NCBI GenBank assembly: GCA_012656075.1
Contig: JAAKBF010000221.1
Span: forward strand, 1-64,000
Reading direction: 5' to 3'
From: Phytophthora hibernalis
Lineage: Eukaryota > Oomycota > Peronosporomycetes > Peronosporales > Peronosporaceae
Length of the DNA: 64,000 nucleotides
Position 1 is the stretch's first letter; each line of letters starts with the position of its first letter. Positions 55,686 through 64,000 of the stretch are shown here, in pieces. The notes below the pieces were generated by a model, which was not told the origin of the DNA, did no database searches, and saw only the letters and a list, made by a program, of their open reading frames with translations. Made by a program: the position numbers and the translations under genes.

Positions 55686-57569
55686 TTAGTCGTCCATGAA
55701 GAAGAAGTTGCCCGAGGTCTTCTGCTCCACGTCCTTCACGGAGTCGAACTTGTTGATACGCGGGCGGAAGTTCGTGGGGTCCCGTCGGAACGTGATCTGC
55801 AGCTGCTTCAGGAACGTGTTCATGCCCGTCAGCAGACTCTGAGGGGAGTGCGCCGTACACTCAATGCCTGGGTTGCCGTCGTACACGACCACCCGGTCGG
55901 CTAGGTACGTGGCCATGATGAAATCGTGCTCCACGATGAACGCCGTCTTCTTGGAGTGCAGGATGAAACGCTTGATAACCTTGGCAGCCAGAATACGCTG
56001 CTCGGAATCCAGGTAGGCAGACGGCTCATCGATAAGGTAAATGTCCGCGGGCTTGCCGAGACACAGAATGATAGCCACACGCTGCAGCTCACCACCTGAC
56101 AGGTGGGGCACGGCCTGGTCGATAATGTTGTCAAGGTTAAGCGGCTTGGTCACATCCGTCGCGAACTGCGGGTGTACATAAGCCTCCCGAATACGACGGT
56201 GGAGCAGCTCGCGCACCGTACCCTGGAACTTGGGGGCAATCTTCTGGGGCTTGTAACTAATCGTGGACGTGTCGTAGCGCAGAGCACAGTTCGACATGGC
56301 ATTGTGGTCGTTGGCCTTCTCGGCGGCCTCCATCTCATCGGACTTGAGCAGACCAGCAAGCATACGGATGAACGTCGTCTTACCGGTACCGTTTTCGCCA
56401 AGCATACAGATAATCTCCGAGTTGGTGAAGTCACCGGGCTTGACGTGCAGCTTGAAGGCAGTGTCCTTCTTCTTCTTGTACATGGTCTTGGTCATCGCCG
56501 GGTAGTTGAACGAGTTGGCATCGCCCTCGCCCGTGCCTAGCTCGTCGGCGTTCTGCGAGACCTTGAACGTCAGCTCCTCCGTGCGGAAACGCAGGTTCTC
56601 CGTGGGCACGAAGCCCGACAGGAAGATGTTGATGCCTTCACGCACACTAAAGGGCATGGTGACCACACCGTAGGCGGACGGGGTTCCGTACAGCACGCAA
56701 ATGTAGTCGGACAGGTAGTCCAGCACACTCAGATCGTGCTCGACGCAGATGACGTACGAGCGGCCGCTGTCGTCCACCATGGAGCGGATGACCAGCGCGG
56801 CCTTGAGACGCTGACGCACATCCAGGTACGAGGACGGCTCGTCGAACATGTAGATGTCTGCCTTCTGCACGGCCACGACGGCGATAGCGAAGCGCTGCAG
56901 CTCTCCACCGGACAGGTTCTCAATGTCTCGGTCCTGTACGTGGCACAGATCCAGCTCCTTGAGGAAGTGGTCCAGCTTCTCCTGCTTCTCGCAACGAGCC
57001 GACAGGATGGCGTGCACCGTTCCCTTGACGGCCTTGGGGATCTTGTCCACGTACTGCGGCTTGGTGATGGCCTTGAGGTTGTCCTCGAGGATGCGCGTGA
57101 AGTAGTTCTGCAGCTCCGAGCCGCGGAAGTGCGTGAGGATCTCCTGCCACTCGGGTGGGGCGTCGAACTTGCCCAGATTGGGCTTGAGTTTGCCAGCCAG
57201 GATGCGTAACGCCGTGGATTTGCCAATACCATTGGTACCCACGAGTCCGAGCACTTGTCCAGGACGGGGCATGGGCAGGCGGTGCAGCTTGAACGTGTTG
57301 GCTCCGTAGCGATGCGTCGTGTTGCTCTCCAGGTCCTTGGGCAAGTTGATGATGTCGATGGCCTCGAACGGGCACTTCTTGACGCAGATACCGCAACCGA
57401 TGCACAGCTGCTCCGAGATGAAGGCCACGCGGCTCTTGGGCGCCACCTCAATGCAGAGCTTGCCCATGCGCACGACGGGGCACGACTTCTTGCACTCCTG
57501 GCGACATTTCTTGGGCTTGCACTTGTCCGTGCTCACGATCGCGATACGCGTGAGCTTACCCGACGACAT
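55686..57569 (-). CDS. ABCE1: ABCE1/RLI1 ribosome recycling ATPase
   Basis: Intact protein of 627 residues from MSSGKLTRIAIVSTDKC at 57569. The frame is open for 66 further codons upstream, but the family starts at this Met. Domains: two 4Fe-4S clusters (DKCKPKKCRQECKKSCPVV; CIGCGICVKKCP), first nucleotide-binding domain with Walker A GTNGIGKST, signature LSGGELQR and Walker B MFDEPSSYLD, a hinge, then the second domain with GENGTGKTT, LSGGELQR and LIDEPSAYLD, and the conserved end RPRINKFDSVKDVEQKTSGN. It splits ribosomes after termination and takes part in initiation. All key residues are present. An acidic insertion (EMEAAEKANDHNAMSN) after LLKSD makes it slightly longer than animal homologues. 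No introns. Confidence 0.98.
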   Translation of the reverse strand: MSSGKLTRIAIVSTDKCKPKKCRQECKKSCPVVRMGKLCIEVAPKSRVAFISEQLCIGCGICVKKCPFEAIDIINLPKDLESNTTHRYGANTFKLHRLPMPRPGQVLGLVGTNGIGKSTALRILAGKLKPNLGKFDAPPEWQEILTHFRGSELQNYFTRILEDNLKAITKPQYVDKIPKAVKGTVHAILSARCEKQEKLDHFLKELDLCHVQDRDIENLSGGELQRFAIAVVAVQKADIYMFDEPSSYLDVRQRLKAALVIRSMVDDSGRSYVICVEHDLSVLDYLSDYICVLYGTPSAYGVVTMPFSVREGINIFLSGFVPTENLRFRTEELTFKVSQNADELGTGEGDANSFNYPAMTKTMYKKKKDTAFKLHVKPGDFTNSEIICMLGENGTGKTTFIRMLAGLLKSDEMEAAEKANDHNAMSNCALRYDTSTISYKPQKIAPKFQGTVRELLHRRIREAYVHPQFATDVTKPLNLDNIIDQAVPHLSGGELQRVAIILCLGKPADIYLIDEPSAYLDSEQRILAAKVIKRFILHSKKTAFIVEHDFIMATYLADRVVVYDGNPGIECTAHSPQSLLTGMNTFLKQLQITFRRDPTNFRPRINKFDSVKDVEQKTSGNFFFMDD

Positions 57570-57867
57570 CCCGGCTACTGGCTTCCGTTCCGTGGGTCCT
57601 GTCCCGTTCTGACAGCTCCCCTCCAGTCGGCCGTTGGCTGGTGTAACCCTCCCGACTAAGTGCGAATTCGTAAGCGCAGACTGATGGCCGTCGAAGCCTT
57701 GCTTGGCTTTTGTGTTTCTGAGGTTATAATACATGACCAAACGTGTACCGGAAACCTGCATGCACAAGCTGCAATTGCTGTCGGTGACTGAATGCTGGTC
57801 ATAGAGACGGAACGTAGTAAAATGAAGCTGTATGCATTGAAAATCACGACCCGCTGCGGGTTTAACT
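57570..57867. other. Spacer between RLP24 and ABCE1
   Basis: 298 bases holding the RLP24 3' end and the ABCE1 promoter and 5' UTR. I see no clear Inr or TATA element for ABCE1 and no further gene. Confidence 0.5.
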
Positions 57868-58380
57868 TTACTGGTCCAAGACCATGGAGGACGGCTGCTC
57901 GGTGGCCGCCGCGTCCGTCTGCTTGGAGGCCGACACGTTGAGCTGCGCCTGGTCCTTGAGTGCAGCTGCGGCCGGCTGGATGAGCGCGATGTTCTGCTCC
58001 AGTTCGCGTAGGTCGCGCACCTTGGCCTTGGCCTTGCTGTCCTTCATGCGGTTCTTGTAGAAAACGGCCTCGCGCTTCTCCTTGATCTGCGTCACGCGCT
58101 CAATGGCGTGGATGGTGGCGCCCATGAGCTCGCGGTCGTACTTGACGGCGCGGTGGCGCTGCTTGTCGAAGTCGAACGTCGTGTCCAGCGCCATCTCCTT
58201 GCCCGCAGACTTCCGGAACGCCTTGGTCCATTTCACCTTGCGCGGGTTGCGCTTGCGGTTGAAGTTCTTGTGGCACTTGGAGCGGCAGAAGCGGAAGATC
58301 TTGCTGTCGTTGCGCACGAACGTCATGCCATGGCCCGGGTACACGGGGCTCGAGCAGAAGTAGCACGTGTGGATACGCAT
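57868..58380 (-). CDS. RLP24: RLP24/RSL24D1, pre-60S ribosome assembly factor
   Basis: Intact 170-residue protein. A treble-clef zinc site with Cys6, Cys9, Cys32 and Cys36 (HTCYFCSSPVYPGHG; FRFCRSKCHKNF) is followed by the basic NRKRNPRKVKWTKAFRKSAG region and a long helix (KREAVFYKNRMKDSKAKAK). RLP24 occupies the site of ribosomal protein eL24 on nuclear pre-60S particles and recruits the AAA ATPase Drg1 in the cytoplasm; the swap to eL24 follows. It is told from eL24 by the AGKEMALDTTFDFDKQRH segment. The Ala/Gln-rich tail is variable. An Inr-like site lies about 65 bases upstream. Confidence 0.95.
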   Translation of the reverse strand: MRIHTCYFCSSPVYPGHGMTFVRNDSKIFRFCRSKCHKNFNRKRNPRKVKWTKAFRKSAGKEMALDTTFDFDKQRHRAVKYDRELMGATIHAIERVTQIKEKREAVFYKNRMKDSKAKAKVRDLRELEQNIALIQPAAAALKDQAQLNVSASKQTDAAATEQPSSMVLDQ

Positions 58381-58437
58381 GGTGTCTGCCTGGCACTGGT
58401 GCTGCTCTGCTACTGCCGGAAGACTCGCGTCAGTTAG

Positions 58438-58452
58438 TACTGCGAATGAACG
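58438..58452 (-). promoter_or_regulatory. Oomycete-type initiator (Inr) of RLP24
   Basis: On the minus strand, cgttcattcgcagta resembles the oomycete transcription start motif (YTCATTY-NCA type). It lies about 65 bases before the RLP24 start codon, a usual 5' UTR length for oomycetes. Not tested. Confidence 0.5.
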
Positions 58453-58783
58453 ATTGGATGGTTGGCGACGGCCGCGTACCCAATCGTAACCACTTTTACG
58501 TTGTGGTCCACATATCGTACCTTGAGCCCGTCGGACAAGAATCTGTCATGAACAAGGTCTCGGTGAACAAAGTCTGTGAACAGTCTTCGTATATTTAGTC
58601 ACAGCTGCTGGTGTATTTGATAACCTTACAGTAGCTTTTGTGAGAGTACGCGCGCTTTCTTACGCGTTTGCCTTGAGTTGTCTCTATGGTCCGCTAATCA
58701 AGGCACCAAGAAGAACAGCCGCCTGGAGTCCGCTCTGGCGAATAATCTACAACCGTCGTCACCTCCACCGCGTAGCATAAAAA
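58453..58783. other. Intergenic region between the membrane protein and RLP24
   Basis: RLP24 promoter side and 3' end of the membrane protein gene. A 61-codon plus frame at 58678-58863 overlaps that gene and has no domain. No other gene is supported. Confidence 0.4.
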
Positions 58784-60331
58784 TTATTTCCGCACGCGTG
58801 AAGAGAGGAGGTCGCTCAGCGCCAGCGGACCGGCCTCGGACTCGCGCAGATCGTCAGCAGTGAGCACGTCTTGCTTGTAGTGGGCAGCCGCCTCCTGCTC
58901 CGCGTAGTCGCGGTGCTGCTTGATGCGCTCAGACACGGCCGTGAGGTTCAGGTCCGTTACGGCGCTGTCCTCGAAGTTCGGCCGACGCGGCTGCGCTGCG
59001 ATCGCACCACCCGACCGTGGGCCGGTCGAGGCCACTTCATCCTCCATGATGTCGTTGAACATGATCTGACCAGGAGCGAGATTCATCTGGTCATACGAAG
59101 AGAGCTTGGGCGCGAGGTTCTTGGGCGTGTCACCAAGACCCGTGTAGTTTCCGCGACCTGTAGCAGGAGTCTCGATCGTGACGCTCTGCGGAGTGACGTC
59201 CCCAGCACTCAGACTGTCGTCGTCGACGAGCGCTTTCTTATCCAGGCTTTGGCGACACATTGGTCCGGCAAATTGGATGGGGCTTCCGCTCTTCTTTTTC
59301 GCTGCCGACTCGCTGCGCTTGCCTCGGTTGAGAGCGCTGAGAAAGGTACTGCCGCGATTCTTATGCATCGTGGCTTCGTCCATACTGAGCATGGCAAACT
59401 CCTCTGCTTCCTCGTCGCTTACAACTGCGACTGCGACGCCAGTGCCCGAGTTAATACCGGTGTTTGAGAAGCCGAACATGCCCCGGCTTTTCTTGGGGTT
59501 GTTGCGCTTGGTGGCATCGGCCTCCGGGTTGCGGTTGATCTTGGAGCGCAGCGTCACAAAGCCAATGACGATCAACGCCACCACGACGATTCCGCTGATG
59601 ATGAGCACACATATGACTTGCGTCGATACACCTGAGCTGTCCGAGTCTCCGGTCGACTCGGCTAACGGCGTGGCAGTGGTGTCCGTGGCAGTAGCGCTGG
59701 TGCGCGACAGAACCTGAACTTTGAGGAACACGGCGTAGTCGTAGCGCTTGGTCATGGGGGTGCTGCTGGGCAGAATCAAGTGTGCTAGCAGAGTGTAGTC
59801 TCCCGGGGCGTTGAACGAAAGCTCCGACGTGTCGAAGGCCGCAAGTTCGTCCGTGAAGTTCATGGGGATGTTGGTCGTGTTCTCCGTCAGCTGCGATCCC
59901 GTCGTCACAGGGTTGCAGTCCACGCCGTAGGTGCACGTGCGCAGTCTCGAGGCCGTGACCTCGTAGTACGTCTGCGAGATGCGATCCAGTCCGGCAGCCA
60001 GCTCCGTCACGCCAAAGTCGTTCATGTCGAGCAACCCGTTCGACGCCAGACGCTCTGAGGCGTTCCACGAGACGTCCACAGAGTCGTACACGTACACGTC
60101 TTCCGTGGGGAACGTGATCGACAGCTCCAGCGGGCAGCCGTCACCCTGTGCACTCACCATATTCACAGAGGAGTCCACAGTGTTGGAGTAGATGGATGTG
60201 TCCACCTCCCAGCAGTACGTGGTGGCTCCGTCCATGACAAAGTCGGAAGCCCCAGCCACATTGACCAGCATCATGGCAGCAACGAGGCCGAACCTGTGCG
60301 TTCTCCTACTCCGACACCTACACGTCGTCAT
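58784..60331 (-). CDS. Type I membrane protein with extracellular domain, 515 residues
   Basis: Intact single-exon gene. N-terminal signal sequence (GLVAAMMLVNVAGAS, about residues 15-30); an ectodomain of about 210 residues with cysteines (CWEVD, GCPLEL, RTCTYGVDCNPV), N-glycosylation sites (NASE, NTTN, NFTD type) and beta-sandwich texture ending in PGDYTLLAHLILPSS; a Ser/Thr-rich stalk; one transmembrane helix (VICVLIISGIVVVALIVIGF, about residues 240-262); and a disordered cytoplasmic tail of about 250 residues rich in Ser, Lys and Asp. Nothing enzymatic is visible. It could be a surface receptor or adhesin-like protein. I do not recognise the family. Confidence 0.82.
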   Translation of the reverse strand: MTTCRCRSRRTHRFGLVAAMMLVNVAGASDFVMDGATTYCWEVDTSIYSNTVDSSVNMVSAQGDGCPLELSITFPTEDVYVYDSVDVSWNASERLASNGLLDMNDFGVTELAAGLDRISQTYYEVTASRLRTCTYGVDCNPVTTGSQLTENTTNIPMNFTDELAAFDTSELSFNAPGDYTLLAHLILPSSTPMTKRYDYAVFLKVQVLSRTSATATDTTATPLAESTGDSDSSGVSTQVICVLIISGIVVVALIVIGFVTLRSKINRNPEADATKRNNPKKSRGMFGFSNTGINSGTGVAVAVVSDEEAEEFAMLSMDEATMHKNRGSTFLSALNRGKRSESAAKKKSGSPIQFAGPMCRQSLDKKALVDDDSLSAGDVTPQSVTIETPATGRGNYTGLGDTPKNLAPKLSSYDQMNLAPGQIMFNDIMEDEVASTGPRSGGAIAAQPRRPNFEDSAVTDLNLTAVSERIKQHRDYAEQEAAAHYKQDVLTADDLRESEAGPLALSDLLSSRVRK

Positions 60332-60539
60332 CGTCTGCCTGTGACTCTCCTATATGGGGTCGGAATTGTTTCCTCCACTCTGGAGACCGATTAGAGATTG
60401 GACGCCTATCTGCCAGTCTCCGGGCTTTCGCTTCTGTGAGATCGGCCCCCTCCCCTCTACCTATTATCCGCGCACACCGAAGGGCTGAGCTGCTCTGGCT
60501 AGAAAGGAGTCAGCTGGACGTTTGATTGCCATTTTCTGA

Positions 60540-60544
60540 TTGGC
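60540..60544 (-). promoter_or_regulatory. CCAAT box upstream of the membrane protein gene
   Basis: On the minus strand, ttagccaatcagaaaatgg lies about 210 bases upstream of the start codon of the membrane protein. The motif matches the NF-Y site extended consensus (CCAATCA). Function is inferred. Confidence 0.4.
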
Positions 60545-60599
60545 TAATGGAACCGTAAAAATTCAACCATTGGCTGAGATTTGTTTATTCAAAGTGATT

Positions 60600-61044
60600 T
60601 TTTCATAAGAACTGGAGTGCGAGTTACACATGGATAATCAACAGCTGGTGGACTGCAGAGCAACTCCGGGAAATGCTACGCTGCACTTTCCGGCAGCTCG
60701 GTGGAGACTGTATTGATATATGAACGCAGACCAAAGCGCTGCAACACCTCGTCGTCTATGCTTTCGTTGCCATTTCGCCGGTGTAAGTCTTACTGCTGGG
60801 TCTGCTCTGCAGAGAGAGCAATACAGTACTGTAGGCAGTTACGGCATGACACCGATTTCCAAGTGAGGGCGGACGATGGTGTCGCACAGCTCACAAAAGG
60901 GCGGAAACTCCGGTCCCAACACTGTTGGGCCAACAGGAATGAACTCTAGCCAGACCGCGCAAATCAAAGACGTCAGTGTGCAGCGGGCCGGTCTGCGGCG
61001 CACCGTTTCCGGCCAGTTCTATTACGGTAATATCCTATTTTTAA
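60600..61044 (+). other. Possible first exon of a truncated gene
   Basis: A plus frame from ATG 60876 (MVSHSSQKGGNSGPNTVGPT, then QTAQIKDVSVQRAGLRRTVS) runs up to a possible gtaata donor near 61027, after which family B repeat begins at 61045. It reads like the disordered start of a protein whose remainder was lost by repeat insertion, but there is no domain. Otherwise this stretch shows nothing. Confidence 0.25.
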
Positions 61045-61500
61045 AAATTCTCTGGGTTTAATATCCAGAGTCTACCAGGATTGCAACGAAGTCTGAATCC
61101 TTGCATTTCTGTCACCTTTCGTAATACAGTAGATGATTTATCCAGACCGTTCGAGCAGCGTTTTGGATGATTTTTTCTTCGAGCAACACACTGGGGAATT
61201 AAATAGAAGCAAAGTGATGCTAGATCGATGAATTTAGGATTCCTTCACACTCCTTCAGCCAACATGTTGCTAATACATGTACTTCGAAGTACAGCTTTTT
61301 CTCCTTCATTTGAGTATCGTTCCTATCAGTATCTCCTAATCAAAACAATCCAAAAATGGTGCACATGAATATGAAATTTTGCACGACGAATTCCAATCCA
61401 TTTTCTATAAACACTCACTTTGAAACTAAGTTTGTTGAGCTCAAAGTAAAATCCAGAGCTGTTCCGTGCGAAGTTGCGGCTTTGTATATTTATTAAAATA
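61045..61500 (+). repeat. Repeat family B, internally deleted copy
   Basis: Shared pieces: ctctgggtttaatatccagag and gattgcaacgaagtctgaat (as at 25856), accgttcgagcagcg..cttcgagcaacacac (as at 48635), aaaatggtgcacatg and gaaactaagtttgttgagct (as at 26750 and 44560). The middle of the 26-kb copy is missing. Confidence 0.65.
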
Positions 61501-61740
61501 TTTTTTTGTATTAGATTATAAGCGCAAAAAAACTGTGGAGATTTCATACTGTATCCCTGCAACTGGTTGTTCTTCGTTCACGAATTCACGAACGAAGAAA
61601 TAATCTATAAACTTACTTATTATATTACTACATGTATTAAATTATAGAATGGTATTTCATGGAAAAAATATAATCAACTGGCTAGTTCTTTGGTGGCACT
61701 CGTTACGAAGACCAACTATATGGACAGTATCTGTTCCCCC
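61501..61740. other. AT-rich spacer
   Basis: AT-rich with a small inverted repeat (gttcttcgttcacgaattcacgaacgaagaa, 61567-61598). No gene. Confidence 0.4.
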
Positions 61741-61959
61741 GACCCGTAAACCTCCCTCCGGGGAGTGGCGTGGCAAATGTCGAGGTTTAGCACACCGCGC
61801 GAAGGCTTCGCTTCGCACGTCGATGCTAAACCTTTCTGGCCAAGCCCGTTCGTTTGACCCTAGTCATGCAGCGCTGCGCGCTGCGCTTGATCTCGCCGGC
61901 TGAAGCCGGCGACTTTGGTACTAGGGTTATTCGCCTGGCTTTAACGAAATAGTTGGTCT
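61741..61959 (+). repeat. Repeat family C, longest copy
   Basis: The copy contains aaacctccctccggggag, gcaaatgtcgaggtttagc, the hairpin core gcgcgaaggcttcgcttcgc with cacgtcgatgctaaacc, gcagcgctgcgcgctgcgc, and the shared end ttattcgcctggctttaac..tagttggtc. Opposed ggtttagc and gctaaacc copies flank the core, giving a cruciform-like structure. Confidence 0.7.
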
Positions 61960-62275
61960 TTTTTAATAATAGACCATATGTAGTACTTTCTTCTTTGATC
62001 GACCGTTGGTATTGGTTAAAAAAGCTACACATCAGTAAAAGACCGATTTAAAACGTTTGTTTTATCAAAGGTTTCTTAGCGATAAAAAACATTGTTTTTA
62101 TTATTAAAATAGTTTTGAAAATACATGTAGTGGTAGGGAGGTCGAGGTGTGACTCACTTACCAAAAAACGGCCGAAACGAAATTTTTATCCGATTAAAGA
62201 AAACATCGAAGTACTTATGTATGTTTTAGGGCCTGGTTCGTTCGTCGGTTTACCATTTAAAGAGGAGGATACCAT
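61960..62275. other. AT-rich region, no gene seen
   Basis: AT-rich with long A and T runs. It differs in composition from the gene island and continues into the AT-rich frame at 62276. Confidence 0.4.
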
Positions 62276-62524
62276 GTGGTAGGGGTCTTTCCATTTAACT
62301 TGATCAACTATCGAGAAAAAGGGAAAATCAATTTGACCTATCCCTATGAATCTTTAATAAACGCCAATTACCAATCAGATTGTTTCGTTAGCTATTTAAC
62401 CAGAGTCTGGTTACCAGACCCATTGACGCGAACCATCCCCTTAAGGGTGGTAGAAATAAATAGTAAAACCTCCGCCAAAGATTTGAGCATATACGCTTTG
62501 GATTTCCATTCACGATTCCTGTAA
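62276..62524 (+). CDS. Orphan AT-rich open frame, 82 codons
   Basis: The frame gives MVGVFPFNLINYREKGKINL, TYPYESLINANYQSDCFVSY, RVWLPDPLTRTIPLRVVEIN and KDLSIYALDFHSRFL. The composition is balanced and protein-like, but codons are strongly A/T-ending, unlike the GC-rich island genes. A related frame may extend upstream past a stop at 62277. I do not recognise it. It may be a transferred, viral or organellar piece, or a transposon fragment. A purine-rich aaagaggagg lies just upstream of the first ATG. Confidence 0.3.
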   Translation: MVGVFPFNLINYREKGKINLTYPYESLINANYQSDCFVSYLTRVWLPDPLTRTIPLRVVEINSKTSAKDLSIYALDFHSRFL

Positions 62525-63380
62525 ATTTCTCGAGAGAAGCATGTGGAGATCACTGAACGAGTTTAGCATTTGAAGCGTGTGTGAAAAACTACTGGTACCC
62601 GATATGCTGTAGCGAAATTGTTAGTTGTCGGTACAGGGTCTTACACCCCGCAAACTCATTGGCCCTCGCGTAGCTTCACTGGATTGTGATGACCAACCTT
62701 GAACAAGCGGTCTCTGTGTCACTCTAGCATAACGTGGTGTCACGACTCGGCCATAGCGGCTAAGGTTGGTAGCTCCTCCTCTTCGTTAATAGACACGGGT
62801 ATCAGTATGTTGGTGCTCTGAGTATGATCGGCATCCTCGAGCATTTAACGAGGTCTGGTTGGCTGGAATCATAGACTGCGGTGTTGTTGGAAGCAGGCGG
62901 TCTAATGCCGTCTCGAGGATACTGAGAGCCATGTTCCAGGCGGCTTCTTAGCCCCAAACATACACACCAGACAACGAGCTCCGGGGTAGCTTCGTATCTT
63001 TGGGTAACGTGCTTTGGTGGGCGATGTCGCGGAGAGCAAGGTCAACCACGATGCAACCTTCGAGGCGCGCCGTTGTCACCCGAGCAGCATCGTGGCGAAA
63101 GAGCTTGGTGATGATATGCAGAAGCTCTTTCAGCCTGTAAATTGCAGGAGACCACGACGGGATCGGTGATGGCGACGATGATGATGGCATACATAGTGTA
63201 CGTGATGCTGATTGCGACGCTGGACATGAGTCGAAGAACAGGTAGGGCTCGCAAGGTGGCACCTAGAAGAGATAGATAGCGTGAGGACAAGAGATATCTG
63301 TTCAATTGATCATTTTACAACTTACCGCTTCCTGAACACCCCGGGTTGTGCGACAAAGTTAACGTTGCGCAACCGAAGCG
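62525..63380. other. Region before the Gypsy gag, possibly LTR and leader
   Basis: Both strands are open for 80-100 codons around 62950-63260, without recognisable domains on either. Its position just before a gag frame suggests a retrotransposon 5' LTR and leader, but I could not define LTR ends. Confidence 0.35.
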
Positions 63381-64000
63381 TTGTGTTTGTTACCCAAGGT
63401 TGCAGCAGTGCACCTGAACCTTCAACGCCGTTTAGTACGGTTTCGCGTGAAGTACGCCGGAGTTCAAGTCAACGGAGAGGGCATGCCCGTAACGCGCTTC
63501 ACTGTCGACTCGGACGGAGATGTCGAGATGACTGTGCCTCAGCCGGTGTTTGTGTTCATCTCTGCGCCACGGCTGGCGAAGTGGGAGCAAGGTTCTCTGA
63601 TCGCCTGCTATCGCGCCTGGAAACACTACAAGGACAAGATCCAACAGCGTTGCTCAATTACTGACGAAGACTATACCAGTGTGATTTCTACTGTGAAGGG
63701 AGCTGTGAAGCCAGAGGTTTTGCAAACGATGGCGCGCTTCCTGCTGAAGGGAAACCAGTGGAGGCCGTCACGGGTGACGAGATCCTCCAACTCGTTCGCC
63801 AGCGCTGCCAAACGCTGAAGAATGAGTACATTCCTGACATCAAAACTCTGTTCAAGAGGGACCTACGCATGGACCTTTCTGTGGACGATTGCGACGCGCG
63901 TGTCTTCCAGTACTTCCAGTACTTCACACGCATCGTGGAAGAGAATGGCCTGCAGGGCCTGATTGGTACAGCGGACCCATCTAGCGCTGGTCATAAGGAC
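63381..64000 (+). pseudogene. Ty3/Gypsy gag, partial (runs off the window)
   Basis: The frame encodes FVFISAPRLAKWEQGSLIAC, YRAWKHYKDKIQQRC, ISTVKGAVKPEVLQTMARFL and, after a one-base shift near 63755 (in gaagggaaacc), ILQLVRQRCQTLKNEYIPDI, KTLFKRDLRMDLSVDDCDAR and VFQYFQYFTRIVEENGLQGL. This is the texture and motif order I associate with capsid proteins of oomycete Gypsy elements. Protease and reverse transcriptase would follow beyond the window. One shift only, so it may be fairly young. Confidence 0.7.

Noticed and set aside
56103..57659. Several plus- and minus-strand frames of 100-240 codons
   Set aside because: All are shadows of ABCE1, whose conserved domains fix the true frame.
57570..57767. 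66 extra N-terminal residues for ABCE1
   Set aside because: ABCE1 proteins start just before the KLTRIAI segment; the upstream frame shows no conserved features and is probably 5' UTR.
58871..60068. Frames of 179-205 codons opposite or out of phase with the membrane protein
   Set aside because: Their composition is explained by the GC-rich coding frame of the 515-residue protein, which has signal peptide and membrane helix.
62276..62524. Mitochondrial DNA insertion
   Set aside because: AT-rich codon use alone is not enough; I could not match the frame to any mitochondrial protein, so no origin is claimed.

Overview
The window reads as nuclear DNA of a plant-associated oomycete (Phytophthora or downy-mildew type). 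The evidence is a secreted RXLR-effector-like gene, short GT-AG introns of 58-88 bases, an oomycete-type Inr promoter element, and many transposons of kinds common in oomycete genomes. I cannot name the species.

Layout. Bases 1-49000 are almost wholly repeat-derived: a transposon graveyard with one candidate host gene, the broken effector-like gene at 2.3-3.0 kb. In order it holds a small TIR repeat (1.3 kb); a Helitron block with three 3' termini, two satellite arrays and a degenerate Rep/helicase (4.1-11.5 kb); a Ty3/Gypsy pol remnant with chromodomain, an antisense coding stretch and one LTR (11.5-14.7 kb); a Crypton-type tyrosine recombinase with a nearby 64-nt tRNA-like fold (16.5-18.7 kb); hAT (20-21 kb), piggyBac (22.6-24.6 kb) and pogo/Jerky (25 and 31 kb) remains; a DDE-like transposase of uncertain family (27.6-29.8 kb); Copia RNase H (32 kb); Gypsy integrase (34.5-35.4 kb); a DDE_Tnp4-like fragment (38 kb); a TIR element (39.3-40.0 kb); a MULE carrying SWIM, AT-hook and Ulp1 modules (40.2-44.3 kb); and a PIF/Harbinger transposase with its convergent Myb-like partner (46.4-48.3 kb).

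Bases 49000-60350 form a compact gene island of ordinary eukaryotic genes: a PH-domain myosin (+), a mitochondrial-type gamma-carbonic-anhydrase-like protein (-), a very small COMM-domain gene (+), the ribosome-recycling and export ATPase ABCE1/RLI1 (-), the pre-60S factor RLP24 (-) and a type I membrane protein (-). ABCE1 and RLP24 both serve the ribosome and lie 298 bases apart on one strand. From 60.6 kb repeats return, and the window ends inside a Ty3/Gypsy gag.

Nearly all transposon genes carry frameshifts or stops. The myosin also has four frame breaks, whereas its four minus-strand neighbours are intact. Two frame breaks sit at runs of six T, so some may be sequence errors rather than decay. 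Three dispersed repeat families (called A, B and C here) tie distant parts of the window together. No claim rests on a database search.
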